Assembly: GCF_001475935.1 (NCBI RefSeq)
Contig: NZ_LDQA01000001.1
Span: forward strand, 211,800-275,799
Length of the DNA: 64,000 nt
Origin: Aureimonas ureilytica
Lineage (GTDB): Bacteria > Pseudomonadota > Alphaproteobacteria > Rhizobiales > Rhizobiaceae
Reading direction: 5' to 3'
Shown here: positions 9,008-19,500 of the stretch, one piece after another
How the letters are laid out: the number at the start of each line of letters is the position of its first letter
Position numbering within the stretch: the stretch's first letter is position 1
Notes under the pieces: generated by a model
Seen by the model: only the letters and a program-made list of their open reading frames with translations
Databases searched by the model: none
What the model was told of the DNA's origin: nothing
Program-made: the position numbers and the translations under genes

Positions 9008-10261
9008 TTAAGGGAGAGGGGGCGGAGGCGCAAGCGTTTGTGATGATGGCGGGAGCTGACCGGTTGGAGATGTTTCGTCGGCGGTTGGGATCGGCACCGT
9101 GATGGCTGTAGAAGAGCGGCTGTGAGCTTGGGGGTGGGGGCTGACACCGATCCAAGCCGCCCATCCGGCGAGCAAAAGAAAGATTAGAGTATAAAGACCA
9201 GAGAGGCTTACTCTCACAATTCGAGAGGTCTGATCCGCCCATAACTTCAGTCGCTTGTACAGGAAGAGATCGAGCATTCCGAAGGGGGCGGCCACAGTGA
9301 GCGGCACCAGGATCGCCAGCATCCAAAGCACACCGTTCGGGAGCGGCGGGGACTTGAGATAGATCGCGACCATGAGAGGTACGTGACAAAGATAGAGAGC
9401 GTAGCTCCAATCCCCATAGCGATCGGCCAACCTCGCCAAGCGGCCGTTCACTTCAGCTTCCGTGGAATTGTCGGAGATCACCAATCCGACGAGAAGAAAC
9501 GCGCCGACAGAGGCAACCCAGCGGTTGATGCCGAATGGGAAGACGTCGCAAACCAGGATGAGGCCGGCAGCGAGCATAGCCGTAGCCGGCTGAAACAACC
9601 CGCGCTCGCGCAAGGCGGGAACGAGAAGTCCGAAAGCAAACGCGGAATTGACGGCCATGAGGGGCAGCCAGTCGATGGTTGGTGTCAGCTCGGCCTGGAT
9701 TTGCGGGTAGAAGAGCGTTGCCGCTCCGATGATCAGCAACCAGATGGAAGCGATCCAGGAGAGACGGTTCTTCAGGCCTGCCAAGCTGCAAAGGAAGAGA
9801 AAGACGTAGAAGCACGTCTCGAAGAGCAGCGTCCACTCCACGCCGAGATAATAAACACGTCCCTCTCCGGCCGGAACCAAAGTCGCTGCCCAAATATCGA
9901 CTTCGCCCGGTCGCCGCCGAGCCAGGAGAACACTCGCGAGAACGATCAGGAAGATCGGATAGATCCGCAGGATCCGATGCAGCAGAAAACGCCAAGGGTC
10001 CGCTTTCGGCAGGATTTCCGCCATCAGGTAGCCCGAGATAGCGAAGAAGACTGCAACGCCCAACAAGCCGAAGCGCCCGTCGAAAACGTGGAAAAATGTA
10101 TCGTCGCCGGTGATCTGCTTAAGGTAAACGCTCCCGTGATACAGGAGCACGAACAAGGCTGCGATGGCACGGAGCCATTGCAAATTCCTGTTGCGGGACC
10201 CGCCGTTTTGCAAAGGCGGATTTGCTGTGATCGCTTCTGAGTGTTTCGGCATCTGTACCAC
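9008..10261 (-). CDS. Acyltransferase 3 family membrane protein (OafA/NodX-like)
   Basis: A 417-residue integral membrane acyltransferase with about ten helices. The N-terminus shows NLQWLRAIAALFVLLYHGSV, the conserved R-A-x10-H arrangement of acyltransferase 3 proteins that O-acetylate or O-acylate surface polysaccharides. A Pro/Ser/Thr-rich tail follows the last helix. The gene ends just beside tRNA-Ser. The start could also be the ATG three codons later. The acceptor polysaccharide is unknown. Confidence 0.88.
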   Translation of the reverse strand: MVQMPKHSEAITANPPLQNGGSRNRNLQWLRAIAALFVLLYHGSVYLKQITGDDTFFHVFDGRFGLLGVAVFFAISGYLMAEILPKADPWRFLLHRILRIYPIFLIVLASVLLARRRPGEVDIWAATLVPAGEGRVYYLGVEWTLLFETCFYVFLFLCSLAGLKNRLSWIASIWLLIIGAATLFYPQIQAELTPTIDWLPLMAVNSAFAFGLLVPALRERGLFQPATAMLAAGLILVCDVFPFGINRWVASVGAFLLVGLVISDNSTEAEVNGRLARLADRYGDWSYALYLCHVPLMVAIYLKSPPLPNGVLWMLAILVPLTVAAPFGMLDLFLYKRLKLWADQTSRIVRVSLSGLYTLIFLLLAGWAAWIGVSPHPQAHSRSSTAITVPIPTADETSPTGQLPPSSQTLAPPPPLP

Positions 10262-10288
10262 GATCTGAAATGCTTATGCGCCGTGCGA

Positions 10289-11263
10289 TCAGATCGTCAG
10301 AATGGACGCCCCTGTCGTGCTTCGTGACTCCAGTGCGCGGTGCGCGTCGGCGGCCTGAGCGAGTGGGAATGTCTGCTGGATTCGAATGGACACAGCGCCG
10401 CTCGCGACGACATCGAACAAGGCTGCGGCGCTCTGTTCGAGTTCCGCACGGGTCGCCGTATAGCCGTTCAGGCTCGGACGGGTCATGAAGAGCGAACCCT
10501 TCTGGTTGAGAATCCCGATATCGAAACCGGGGATTTTTCCGGAGGATTGTCCGAAGCTCACAAACAGACCACGCCGCTTGAGGCAGTCGAGACTGTTCGG
10601 AAACGTGTCGCGGCCCACGGAATCGTAAACCACATCGCATTTTTGCCCGTCGGTGAGGTCGCGCACGGCAGCGACGAAATCCTCGGACTTGTAGTCGATG
10701 ACGTGATCGTAACCATGCTCGAGAGCCAAGGCGCATTTCTCCGGGCCGCCGGCGGTTCCGATCACGCGAGCGCCCAGATGTTTGGCCCATTGTCCGGCGA
10801 TCAGACCGACCCCTCCGGCCGCCGCGTGGATCAGAACCGTGTGGCCGGGACCGACGGGGAACGTCTGCCGAAGCAGATACTCGGCCGTCATTCCCTTGAG
10901 CATCATGGCGGCTGCGGTCTGAGTGTCGATCCTGTCGGGCAGGGTCAGGCATTGATCGGCTTGAACCACCACCTCTTCGCAATAGGCGCCATCCACGCCG
11001 CAATAGGCCACACGATCGCCGACGCGCAGTCCATGAACCTCCGGGCCGAGTTCGACCACGACCCCTGCCCCTTCCTTCCCCGGAACGAAGGGAAGATGGG
11101 GTGCCTTGTAAGTCCCGTTGCGAAAATAGACGTCGATGAAGTTGAGGCCGGCCGCCTCCTGCTGAACGCGAACCTCGCCACCCTTCAGAGCCCGACGCTC
11201 CACATCGCGCCAGACCATCACGTCCGGTCCGCCGATTTCATTGACGACAATCGCGTGGGGCAT
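10289..11263 (-). CDS. NADPH:quinone oxidoreductase (zinc-independent MDR family)
   Basis: A 324-residue medium-chain reductase of the quinone oxidoreductase type. Visible are GLNFIDVYFRNGTY, the PFVPGKEGAGVV strand, and the nucleotide-binding AAAGGVGLIAGQWAKHLGA motif near residue 150. Zinc-binding cysteines of alcohol dehydrogenases are absent. The ATG at 11263 has GAGGA eight bases upstream and lies three bases after the pcs stop, so the two genes are probably one transcript. The much longer upstream frame is the shadow of pcs. Confidence 0.92.
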   Translation of the reverse strand: MPHAIVVNEIGGPDVMVWRDVERRALKGGEVRVQQEAAGLNFIDVYFRNGTYKAPHLPFVPGKEGAGVVVELGPEVHGLRVGDRVAYCGVDGAYCEEVVVQADQCLTLPDRIDTQTAAAMMLKGMTAEYLLRQTFPVGPGHTVLIHAAAGGVGLIAGQWAKHLGARVIGTAGGPEKCALALEHGYDHVIDYKSEDFVAAVRDLTDGQKCDVVYDSVGRDTFPNSLDCLKRRGLFVSFGQSSGKIPGFDIGILNQKGSLFMTRPSLNGYTATRAELEQSAAALFDVVASGAVSIRIQQTFPLAQAADAHRALESRSTTGASILTI

Positions 11264-11265
11264 GG

Positions 11266-12012
11266 TCAGTCCTCGAAGCTGGACGAGACGTCGGATCGTC
11301 CCTGAAGTCGATCGATGAATTGCAGGATCCCGCCGATGCAGAACAGGTAGAGAGCCGAGAGGAGCACGCCGGTGCGAACCCAAATCGGGGCCTCGAACGC
11401 GTAGCCGATCGCGATCAGTCCGAAGATCGACCAGATCGCGAAAATCGCCAGATTGATGGGACGTAGGCGCGCCACGCGGACCGGGTGAAGGAACTTGATG
11501 GGAAGAAATGTCGCGACCGAGCAGAACACGACGAAGGCGAAGGCGGCCCAATCATCCGGCTGCACAACGAAAAAAGTAAAGACCACCATGTTCCAGGTCA
11601 CCGGAAAACCGCGGAAATGGTTGTCCTTCGTCTTCATCCGCATGTCGGCGTAATAGACGGCGCTGGTCACGACGATCAGCGCGGCAGCGACGAAGGACCA
11701 CGGGCGGCCGATGATGCCGGATTGGTAAAGTCCGAAGGCCGGAATGAGGACATAGGTCGAATAGTCGATGATGGCGTCTAGCATGTCGCCGGACCAGTTC
11801 GGCAGGACGTGCTTGATGTCCACGCGCCGCGCGATGGGTCCGTCGATCCCGTCCACGAACAGGGCAAGACCCAGCCACGCGAACATATGAACCCAGTTCT
11901 GCTCGGCAGCGGCGATGATGGAGAGGAACGCCCAGAAAGCACCGCTCGCCGTCAGCAGATGAACCGAAAAGGCGCGCCATTGCTTCAAATTCGCTGTCAC
12001 GTCTTCCGCCAA
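11266..12012 (-). CDS. pcs: Phosphatidylcholine synthase
   Basis: A 248-residue inner-membrane enzyme that condenses choline with CDP-diacylglycerol to give phosphatidylcholine, a route typical of Rhizobiales and related alphaproteobacteria. The CDP-alcohol phosphotransferase motif is present: D57-G58, A61-R62, G75, D79 and D83. The wide spacing between R62 and G75 fits Pcs rather than PssA. Several membrane helices follow. The downstream quinone oxidoreductase begins almost immediately, which suggests co-transcription. Confidence 0.95.
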   Translation of the reverse strand: MAEDVTANLKQWRAFSVHLLTASGAFWAFLSIIAAAEQNWVHMFAWLGLALFVDGIDGPIARRVDIKHVLPNWSGDMLDAIIDYSTYVLIPAFGLYQSGIIGRPWSFVAAALIVVTSAVYYADMRMKTKDNHFRGFPVTWNMVVFTFFVVQPDDWAAFAFVVFCSVATFLPIKFLHPVRVARLRPINLAIFAIWSIFGLIAIGYAFEAPIWVRTGVLLSALYLFCIGGILQFIDRLQGRSDVSSSFED

Positions 12013-12145
12013 CCGTTAATTCGCTGCCCGCTGCCTAACGCAGGCGATATGCGGTTGTCATCCGTTCCGCAGGCCGTATCTCGCTTAAACACTGAAAAGA
12101 GATACAGTGAACCACGCGTTTGACCATTCGAAAGGCTCGGAATCG

Positions 12146-13363
12146 ATGACCGAAATCCGTCGTGAAGTGGCTGTGATCGGTGGTGGCTTGGTTGGATACG
12201 GCGCGGCGCTGGGTCTGGCAAAGGCCGGCTTCGAGACGATCCTGATCGCCCCGCAGGCGCCGGACGACAGGCGCTCCACGGCGCTGATCGGCTCGTCTTT
12301 GGACTTTCTCGCGACGTGCGGACTGATAGGCGAGATCGAGCGCGCGGGAGAACCACTTCGGGTCATGCGCATCATCGACGACACCATGCGACTTTTTCGC
12401 GCGCCCAATATCGAGTTCCACGCGAGTGAAATCGATCGGGATGCGTTCGGCATCAACATTCTGAACGCCGATCTGATGCGGATCTTTCGCGCGGCTGCGT
12501 CGGCGATGACGGATCGTTTGACCGTCATAAGCGACGCGGTGACATCGATCGATGCGAAAGAGGACCACGCTCATCTGACGCTGTCGTCGGGCGAGATGGT
12601 CAGAACCGGGCTCGTGGTTGGCGCTGACGGCCGGCGCTCGCGGGTTCGCGAAAGCGCTGGCATTTCGGTGCGGAACTGGTCCTATCCACAGAGCGCGATC
12701 GTTCTGAACTTCGGCCATCAACGCGATCATGACGGCGTATCGACCGAATTTCATACCCGCACCGGCCCTTTCACCCAGGTTCCGCTGCCGGGTCGCCGTT
12801 CGTCTCTTGTTTGGGTTGAGCGGCCCGAAACCGCCGATCTCATCGTTTCCGCGCGGCCGGATCGCTTGTCACGCATGATCGAGGATCGATTGCATTCGAT
12901 CCTCGGCGCGGTGGAGGTCGAGGGCGAGCCGCAGTCGTTCCCGCTATCGGGCGCTGCCGCCTCGCGCTTCGGCGCCGAGCGCCGCGTGCTCGTGGGCGAG
13001 GCCGCTCATGTATTCCCTCCGATCGGCGCTCAGGGACTTAATCTCGGCTTGCGGGACGTCATCGATCTCATCAAGGCGGCCGAGCGTCACCGGGACGATC
13101 TGGGAGGGCGGCGGATGACCGCCGATTACGACCGTGCTCGGGGCGCCGATATTGCGACGCGGACCGCAGCGGTCGACCTTCTCAACCGATCGCTTTTGTC
13201 CGGCCTTCTGCCAGTGCAATTGGCGCGAAGTGCGGGGGTCAGCCTCCTCTCTCGGCTTCCGCTTCTGCGCCGAACGCTCATGCGGGAAGGCGTGGAGCCC
13301 GGTTCGTCGTTCCGGTTGCCGGCTCGATCTGCGCGGCGGGACGATAGGCCGAGTTCGGTTTGA
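12146..13363 (+). CDS. UbiH/UbiF/VisC family FAD-dependent monooxygenase
   Basis: A 405-residue flavoprotein hydroxylase of the ubiquinone biosynthesis type. It has the N-terminal GGGLVGYGAALGLAKAG FAD-binding motif, a central VGADGRRSRVRE motif, and the C-terminal VLVGEAAHVFPPIGAQGLN motif in which the usual Gly-Asp is Gly-Glu. The ATG at 12146 puts the FAD motif near the N-terminus; an in-frame GTG at 12107 is the alternative. Which ring position it hydroxylates cannot be told from sequence. Confidence 0.88.
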   Translation: MTEIRREVAVIGGGLVGYGAALGLAKAGFETILIAPQAPDDRRSTALIGSSLDFLATCGLIGEIERAGEPLRVMRIIDDTMRLFRAPNIEFHASEIDRDAFGINILNADLMRIFRAAASAMTDRLTVISDAVTSIDAKEDHAHLTLSSGEMVRTGLVVGADGRRSRVRESAGISVRNWSYPQSAIVLNFGHQRDHDGVSTEFHTRTGPFTQVPLPGRRSSLVWVERPETADLIVSARPDRLSRMIEDRLHSILGAVEVEGEPQSFPLSGAAASRFGAERRVLVGEAAHVFPPIGAQGLNLGLRDVIDLIKAAERHRDDLGGRRMTADYDRARGADIATRTAAVDLLNRSLLSGLLPVQLARSAGVSLLSRLPLLRRTLMREGVEPGSSFRLPARSARRDDRPSSV

Positions 13364-13394
13364 CCGGGCAAACGATCAGTTTGATCGGGCAAAC
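13358..13394. repeat. Tandem pair of small hairpins
   Basis: Two direct copies of GTTTGAYCGGGCAAAC, each able to fold as GTTTG...CAAAC, overlap the stop of the UbiH-type gene. No T-run follows. Confidence 0.4.
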
Positions 13395-13453
13395 GGTCTG
13401 TGATCGTGCAGGCCTCCTTGCGGTCATGCCCTGCCGGAGCTAAATCGCGCCGG

Positions 13454-13792
13454 ATGAAAGACAGTTCAACTCAGAGCGCGCGGTTCTTTATCGGTCAGAT
13501 CGTTCGTCACCGGATCTTTCCGTTTCGTGGCGTGATCTTCGATGTCGACCCCGAATTCAGCAATACGGAAGAATGGTATCAATCCATTCCGGCCGAGGTA
13601 CGGCCTCGGAAGGATCAGCCCTTCTACCATCTTTTCGCGGAGAACGCGGAGAGCGAGTATGTTGCTTATGTGTCTGAGCAGAACCTCGTCCCGGACGATA
13701 CCGGCCAGAAGGTTCGTCATCCTCAGGTCGCCGATATGTTCGATGGTCCCTTTGACGGCGCTTATCGCCTGAAGGAACTGCACCGGAACTGA
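13454..13792 (+). CDS. hspQ: Heat shock protein HspQ
   Basis: A 112-residue protein with the HspQ core: FFIGQIVRHRIFPFRGVIFD, then PFYHLFAENAESEYVAYVSEQNL near the middle. In enterobacteria HspQ binds hemimethylated oriC and acts as a specificity enhancer of Lon (family knowledge). I start at ATG 13454, giving a short tail before the conserved region; the open frame extends 18 codons upstream. A strong hairpin terminator follows. Confidence 0.92.
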   Translation: MKDSSTQSARFFIGQIVRHRIFPFRGVIFDVDPEFSNTEEWYQSIPAEVRPRKDQPFYHLFAENAESEYVAYVSEQNLVPDDTGQKVRHPQVADMFDGPFDGAYRLKELHRN

Positions 13793-13833
13793 TCCCACGC
13801 GATTGTCGGGAGAGGATCGCGTTCTTCACATGA

Positions 13834-13870
13834 AACGAAAACGGCGGCCTTTCGGGCCGCCGTTTTCGTT
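13834..13870. terminator. Bidirectional intrinsic terminator
   Basis: A long inverted repeat with 16-bp arms (AACGAAAAC then GGCGGCC on the left) and a 5-base loop TTTCG. The A/T-rich base of the stem supplies U tracts in both directions. It lies between convergent hspQ and the ialB-like gene. Confidence 0.88.
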
Positions 13871-13888
13871 GGGAAGGGTCCGCGCGGG

Positions 13889-14512
13889 TTATTGCGTGGC
13901 CTTGGCCTTGTTCTGAGCGTCTTCGAAGCGCTGGCGGCGAGCTTCCGCCTGACCCTGGAGAGCCTTGTCCAACTCCTGCTGGCGCTGGGCGAGCTCGGGC
14001 TGCGCCTTGGCCGGGCCGTCATAGGCGCCCGTGAAGCCGGATAGCGTGATCGAGATCGGGTTCGGCTGACGCTGGAAATTGGTCGACGTGATTTTGAGCG
14101 CCTTGCCCTTCTTCATCGACGCGATGATGGCGTCCGACAGTTCGACCTCGGCGATGCAGCGATCGGGGAAGCAAACGGAGTAGTTCAGCGTCTGGGGCTT
14201 GTTCTCGTCGATCTGGACCTGCACGCCAGCGGGGATCACGCGGCCGGTCGGCACGACGGCCTGCAGAACCTTCTGGTTCACCTTGCCGGAAACGTTGATC
14301 AAGTTCACGGCGGTGATCAGCTGACGGGTGTCGGCAATCATCGTGTACTGCGTGTTGCAGATGTTGTTCTCGCCCTGCGGCGAGCAGACCTTGAACCACT
14401 CTGCCGGGACCTGCTGCGCCGAAGCGCCCGCAACCGGCATGGCCAGTCCGGCGACAGCGGCCAGACCTGCCAGAGCCAGCGCCTGCTGAATGTTCTTGGT
14501 AAGGGTTCTCAC
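13889..14512 (-). CDS. Invasion-associated locus B (IalB) family protein
   Basis: A 207-residue exported protein. It starts at a GTG (14512) preceded by GAAGGAAG, and opens with a signal peptide ending ASAQQ. The mature part has the IalB-like pattern with WFKVCS, NICNT and VCFPDRC cysteines, likely disulphide-bonded in the periplasm, and a C-terminal Gln/Ala/Lys-rich helical tail. In Bartonella the family is tied to erythrocyte invasion, but it is widespread in free-living alphaproteobacteria. It is divergent from the yejA-like gene. Confidence 0.9.
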   Translation of the reverse strand: MRTLTKNIQQALALAGLAAVAGLAMPVAGASAQQVPAEWFKVCSPQGENNICNTQYTMIADTRQLITAVNLINVSGKVNQKVLQAVVPTGRVIPAGVQVQIDENKPQTLNYSVCFPDRCIAEVELSDAIIASMKKGKALKITSTNFQRQPNPISITLSGFTGAYDGPAKAQPELAQRQQELDKALQGQAEARRQRFEDAQNKAKATQ

Positions 14513-14699
14513 GGTCTGTTCTTCCTTCTTTGGCGTGAGCCTCGATCCGGGTCGCGGCCTGCATAGCCCCGTCTGCGGTCTTCTGCAAATGAGGCCGTTT
14601 GAAGACATGCCCCAAGCTTGCGGCAGGCTGGCCGGGTGTAGGCAAGCCGCTGCAAAGCCGGTAGTTTCCGGCCCGAAATGCCACGGAGTTTCGGGCCTG

Positions 14700-16556
14700 A
14701 TGTCATCGCGTAGCCTCGTCCATATCCTGCGACCGCTTGCGCTGTCAGCCGCTCTTTCGGTCGGAACGGTGCTTTCTGTCTCAGCGAGCGCTTGGGCAGC
14801 GTACGGCATTGCAATGCAGGGTGAACCGGGCCTTCCCGCCGGCTTCACCCATTTTCCCTATGCCAATCCCGATGCGCCCAAGGGCGGACGCATGGTCTAC
14901 GGGGTCTTCGGCGATTTCGACAATTTGAACCCGGTCAGCGTTCGCGGCGCTCTGACGACAGCGCGTGGCATCTTTGCCGACCCCGAATTCGGCAATCTCG
15001 TGTTCGAGCCCTTGATGCAGCGCTCGGCGGACGAGCCATTCACCTATTATGGGCTGATCGCGGAGAGTGTCGAAACGGACGAGGAACGCAGCTTCGTCGA
15101 GTTCCAGCTGAACCCGGCCGCCCGCTTCTCGGATGGCAGACCCGTTCGCCCGCAGGACGTCCTGGCGACGGTCGAGCTTCTGCGCCAGCAGGGATCGGTT
15201 CGCCCGCAATATTCCAGCTGGCTGTCGAAGGTCGCCAAGGTGGAAGCGGTCGGCGAACGCGGCGTCCGCTTCACCTTCAATGAAAAGGCGGATCGCGAGC
15301 TTCCCCTCCTTCTGGCGGGTCTTCCCGTGCTACCGGCGGGCGATTTCAACGCGGAGACCATCGCGCAGACAACCCTGAAGCCACCCGTCGGATCGGGGCC
15401 TTATATCATCGACCGCGTCGAGCCGGGTCAGCGCATCACCTATCGCCGCAACCCGAACTATTGGGCCAAGGACCTCCCGACCAAGCGCGGGCTCGACAAT
15501 TACGACGAGATCACCGTCGAATATTACCGCGATCAGAACGCGCAGTTCGAGGCCTTCAAGAAGGGGCTGTCCTACGTCTATCTCTACCAGCAGCCCAACC
15601 CGCGCCATTGGCAAACGGCCTACGACTTCCCGGCTGTAAAGGACGGGCGCGTTATCAAGGAGGTCTTCCTGACGGGCCGCCCCGCCAATCTGAACGCCTT
15701 CTTCTTCAACACACGTCGCGCGCCGTTCAGCGATCCGAAGGTTCGCGAAGCCCTGTCACTTCTGTTCGATTTCGAATGGGCGAATGCCAATCTTTTCTAC
15801 GGTGCCTATTCGCGGCTGACGAGCTTCTTCGACAATTCGACTCTCTCCAGCGTCGGACACCCGGCCGACGCCAAGGAGCGCGCGCTACTGGCGCCGTTCG
15901 AAGCCGATGTGTCACCCGCCGCCATGCGCGGCGAAGACAAGCCGCCCGTCAGCGATGGGTCCGGCAGCGATCGGGCGCTCCTGCGCCAGGCGGTCGATCT
16001 CTTGCAGGCCGACGGCTATCGTTTCGAGAATGGCCGAATGGTCGACGCCAAGGGTGTGCCGCTACGCTTCGAAATCCTCGTCCAATATAGCGATCAACAG
16101 AAGATCGCCCTCGCCTATGCCCGGACGCTGGCGCGGATCGGCGTTCAGGCCGATGTCAGGCAGGTGGACGACGCGCAGTATCAAAAGCGCAAACAGGGTT
16201 TCGACTATGACGTAACGGTCGCCGCCTTCTCGGGCACGCTGTCACCCGGCGCGGAGCAGGTGAACCGATGGGGCTCGGCGGCGCGCGATCGCCCCGGTTC
16301 CTTCAACTATGCCGGCGTCGCCAGCCCAGCCGTCGATGCGATGATCAACGCCATCGTGACCGCGCGCTCACGCGAGGATTTCGTGGCGGCGACGCGCGCT
16401 TATGACCGCGTCCTGATCAGCGGTCACTATGTCGTGCCGCTCTATTATATTGGCGAGCAATGGCTGGCGCGCTGGTCCTTCATTCAACACCCGGAGGTCA
16501 CGCCGCTGACGGGCTTCTACCTTCCCAGCTTCTGGCGCGACCCCAAGAGCGAATAG
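14700..16556 (+). CDS. yejA: ABC transporter substrate-binding protein, family 5 (YejA-like)
   Basis: A 618-residue periplasmic oligopeptide-binding protein. A signal peptide (ending SASAWA) follows the ATG at 14700. The mature N-terminus has HFPYANPDAPKGG, the signature of YejA-type SBPs for microcin C and small peptides, and later family-5 blocks such as GSGPYIIDRVEPGQRI, YRRNPNYWAKDLP and NLNAFFFNTRRAPFSDPKVR. The permease and ATPase genes yejBEF are not adjacent, so it is an orphan here. A hairpin at the stop overlaps the end of convergent mfd. Confidence 0.92.
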   Translation: MSSRSLVHILRPLALSAALSVGTVLSVSASAWAAYGIAMQGEPGLPAGFTHFPYANPDAPKGGRMVYGVFGDFDNLNPVSVRGALTTARGIFADPEFGNLVFEPLMQRSADEPFTYYGLIAESVETDEERSFVEFQLNPAARFSDGRPVRPQDVLATVELLRQQGSVRPQYSSWLSKVAKVEAVGERGVRFTFNEKADRELPLLLAGLPVLPAGDFNAETIAQTTLKPPVGSGPYIIDRVEPGQRITYRRNPNYWAKDLPTKRGLDNYDEITVEYYRDQNAQFEAFKKGLSYVYLYQQPNPRHWQTAYDFPAVKDGRVIKEVFLTGRPANLNAFFFNTRRAPFSDPKVREALSLLFDFEWANANLFYGAYSRLTSFFDNSTLSSVGHPADAKERALLAPFEADVSPAAMRGEDKPPVSDGSGSDRALLRQAVDLLQADGYRFENGRMVDAKGVPLRFEILVQYSDQQKIALAYARTLARIGVQADVRQVDDAQYQKRKQGFDYDVTVAAFSGTLSPGAEQVNRWGSAARDRPGSFNYAGVASPAVDAMINAIVTARSREDFVAATRAYDRVLISGHYVVPLYYIGEQWLARWSFIQHPEVTPLTGFYLPSFWRDPKSE

Positions 16557-16557
16557 C

Positions 16558-16579
16558 GAAGGCGGCTCAAGCCGCCTTC
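16558..16579. terminator. Hairpin between convergent yejA and mfd
   Basis: Perfect 10-bp arms GAAGGCGGCT and AGCCGCCTTC separated by two bases and followed by TTCT. It contains the mfd stop codon, so the last mfd codons form one arm. It probably terminates yejA, perhaps both genes. Confidence 0.7.
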
Positions 16580-19500
16580 TTCTGCCCCTCTTCCGCAAAG
16601 CGCGCGAGCTGGGTGGCGATCGTCGCCGCGCCGTTGAGCCGTTGTTCCGGCTTGTCCCAGATACGTGACAGAACGATCGACTGATCCGGTCGGATCTTTG
16701 CGGCAGGTCCCTGTTCGCCGATATAGCGCACGAGCGCTGCCGGATTGGCGAAGGTCTTCTCGCGGAACTGGATGACGAGACCTTTCGGACCGGCATCGAG
16801 CTTCTCGATATTGGCTTTGCGGCACAGAGCCTTGATGAACACGACCTTCAACAGATGCTCGACCTCAACCGGCAGCTTGCCGAAACGGTCGATCATTTCC
16901 GCGCCGAACGCATCGATCTCGCGCGCATCCTCCAGTTCGGCCAAGCGGCGATAGAGCGTCATGCGAAGCTGGAGATCGGGCACGTAGCTTTCGGGGATCA
17001 TGACGGCGGTGCCGAGCGAGATCTGCGGCGACCACGTGCCATCAGTCTCGACCTCGACGCCCTTCATTTCGGCGACGGCCTCCTCCAGCATCTGCTGATA
17101 GAGCTCAAAGCCGACTTCCTTGATATGACCGCTCTGCTCGTCTCCGAGGAGATTGCCGGCGCCGCGCTGATCGAGGTCGTGGCTCGCCAGCTGGAAGCCC
17201 GCGCCGAGCGTGTCGAGAGACTGAAGCACCTTGAGGCGACGATCCGCCCCCGCCGTCGGCGTCTTGTTGGCGGGAATGGTCAGGAGCGCATAGGCGCGCT
17301 GCTTCGAGCGCCCGACGCGGCCACGCAGCTGATAGAGCTGCGCCAGACCGAACATATCCGCACGATGAACGATCATCGTGTTGGCAGACGGAATATCGAG
17401 CCCGGACTCCACGATGGTCGTGGAGAGAAGGACATCGTAGCGGCCTTCATAAAAGGCGTTCATAATATCATCGAGCTCGCCAGCCGGCATCTGGCCATGC
17501 GCCACCGCCACCTTCAACTCCGGCACCTGTTCGTCCAGGAACTCCTTGATGCCGGCAAGATCCGCAAGCCGCGGCGCGACATAGAAACTCTGGCCGCCCC
17601 GATAGCGCTCGCGCAGCAGTGTCTCGCGCACCACCAGAGGGTCGAAGGGCGTGACGAAAGTGCGCACCGCCATGCGGTCCACGGGCGGCGTGGTAATCAG
17701 CGAGAGTTCGCGAACGCCGGTCAGCGCCAATTGCAGCGTGCGGGGGATCGGCGTGGCGGAGAGCGTCAGGACGTGAATGTCCGACTTCAGCTCCTTCAGC
17801 CGCTCCTTGTGCTTGACGCCGAAATGCTGCTCCTCGTCGATGATGAGAAGGCCGAGGTTCTTGAAGCTCATGCCTTTGCCGAGAACGGCGTGGGTCCCGA
17901 CCACGATGTCCACCGTGCCGGCTGTTAGACCCTTCTTGGTCTCGTTGAGGTCTTTGGCGGTGACGAGCCGGGACGCTTGCGCGAGGTTCAGCGGCAGGCC
18001 CCGGAAACGCTCAGAGAACGTCTTGAAATGCTGGCGCGCCAGAAGCGTCGTCGGAACCACGACCGCCACCTGCAACCCGTTCATGGCGGCCACGAAGGCC
18101 GCGCGCAGCGCGACCTCCGTCTTGCCGAAGCCGACATCGCCGCACACCAAACGATCCATCGGCCGGCCCTGACCGAGATCGTCGGTCACCGCTTCGATGG
18201 CGTTCATCTGGTCTTCGGTTTCCTCATAGGGGAAACGTGCCTGGAATTCGGCCCAGAGGCCTTCGGGCGGCAGAAGCCTCGGCGCGCCGCGCATCTCGCG
18301 TTCGGCGGCGATGCGGATGAGGCCGCCCGCCATGTCCAGAAGCCGCTTCTTGAGCTTGGCCTTGCGCGCCTGCCACGCGCCTCCACCCAGCTTGTCGAGG
18401 ATCGTCTCCGTGCCCTCGCCGCCATAACGCGAGAGCAGTTCGATGTTTTCGACTGGCAGGAACAGCCGGTCGTCATTGGCATAACGCAGTTCGAGACAGT
18501 CGTGCGGCGCGCCCATCGCTTCGATGGTGCGCAGGCCGACAAAGCGCCCGATGCCGTGATCCACATGGACCACGATGTCGCCCTCGTTGAGGCCCGTGAC
18601 TTCGGAGATATAGTCCGCGCCGCGCTTCTTGCGTCGTGCACGGCGCACCAGACGGTCGCCCAGAATATCCTGCTCGCCGACCACGACGAAGCGATCGGTC
18701 TCGAAACCCGCCTCGACGCCCAGAACGGCCGTCGCGACCATATTCCGGCCGATCTCCAGCGCCTGCTTCAGCGTTTCGACCGCCTTGATATTGCCAAGGC
18801 CGTGCTCCTCGACGACCTGCGTCAGCCGTTCGCGCGAGCCCTCTGACCATGCGGCCAAGATCACCTGCTTACCGCCTGCGCGCAGCCGCGAGATATGGTC
18901 CACCGCAGCGGAGAAGACGTTCACGTCCCCCGCCTGCCGCTCGGCTGCGAAGTCGCGCCCGCGATGCACGTCGAGATTGACGACATCCGTCTGAAAGCCG
19001 GCATCCGTGATCGCGTAGGAGGACAGGCGGACCGGATCGGCGCTGGCGAGACCACCGGCCAACTCGTCCTCCGTCAGGTAGAGTTCCTGTGGCCCCAGCG
19101 GATTGTAGGGCACGGATTCCGCGCTCTTTTCCGCAACGCCCTGACGACGCGCCTCATAGTAATCCTGCACGAGCTTGCGCCGCTCGGCGATCGCCTCCGT
19201 GACGAGGTGGTCCAGCACCAGCGGAAAGCCCGAGATGTAGTCGAACAGCGTCTCGACGCTCTCATAGAAGAGCGGCAGCCAGTGTTCCATGCCGGAGAAC
19301 CGACGCCCTTCGCTGATCGACGTATAAAGCGCGTCGTTGCGCGAGGGGGCTCCGAAGCGCTTGACGTAGTTCGAGCGAAACCTCGAGATCGTCTCGTCCT
19401 TCAACGAGATTTCCGAGACCGGGGCGAGTTCGAACGTCTTGCGCTGGCCGGTCGTGCGCTGCGTCGCGGGGTCGAAGGAGCGAATGGATTCCAGCGTGTC

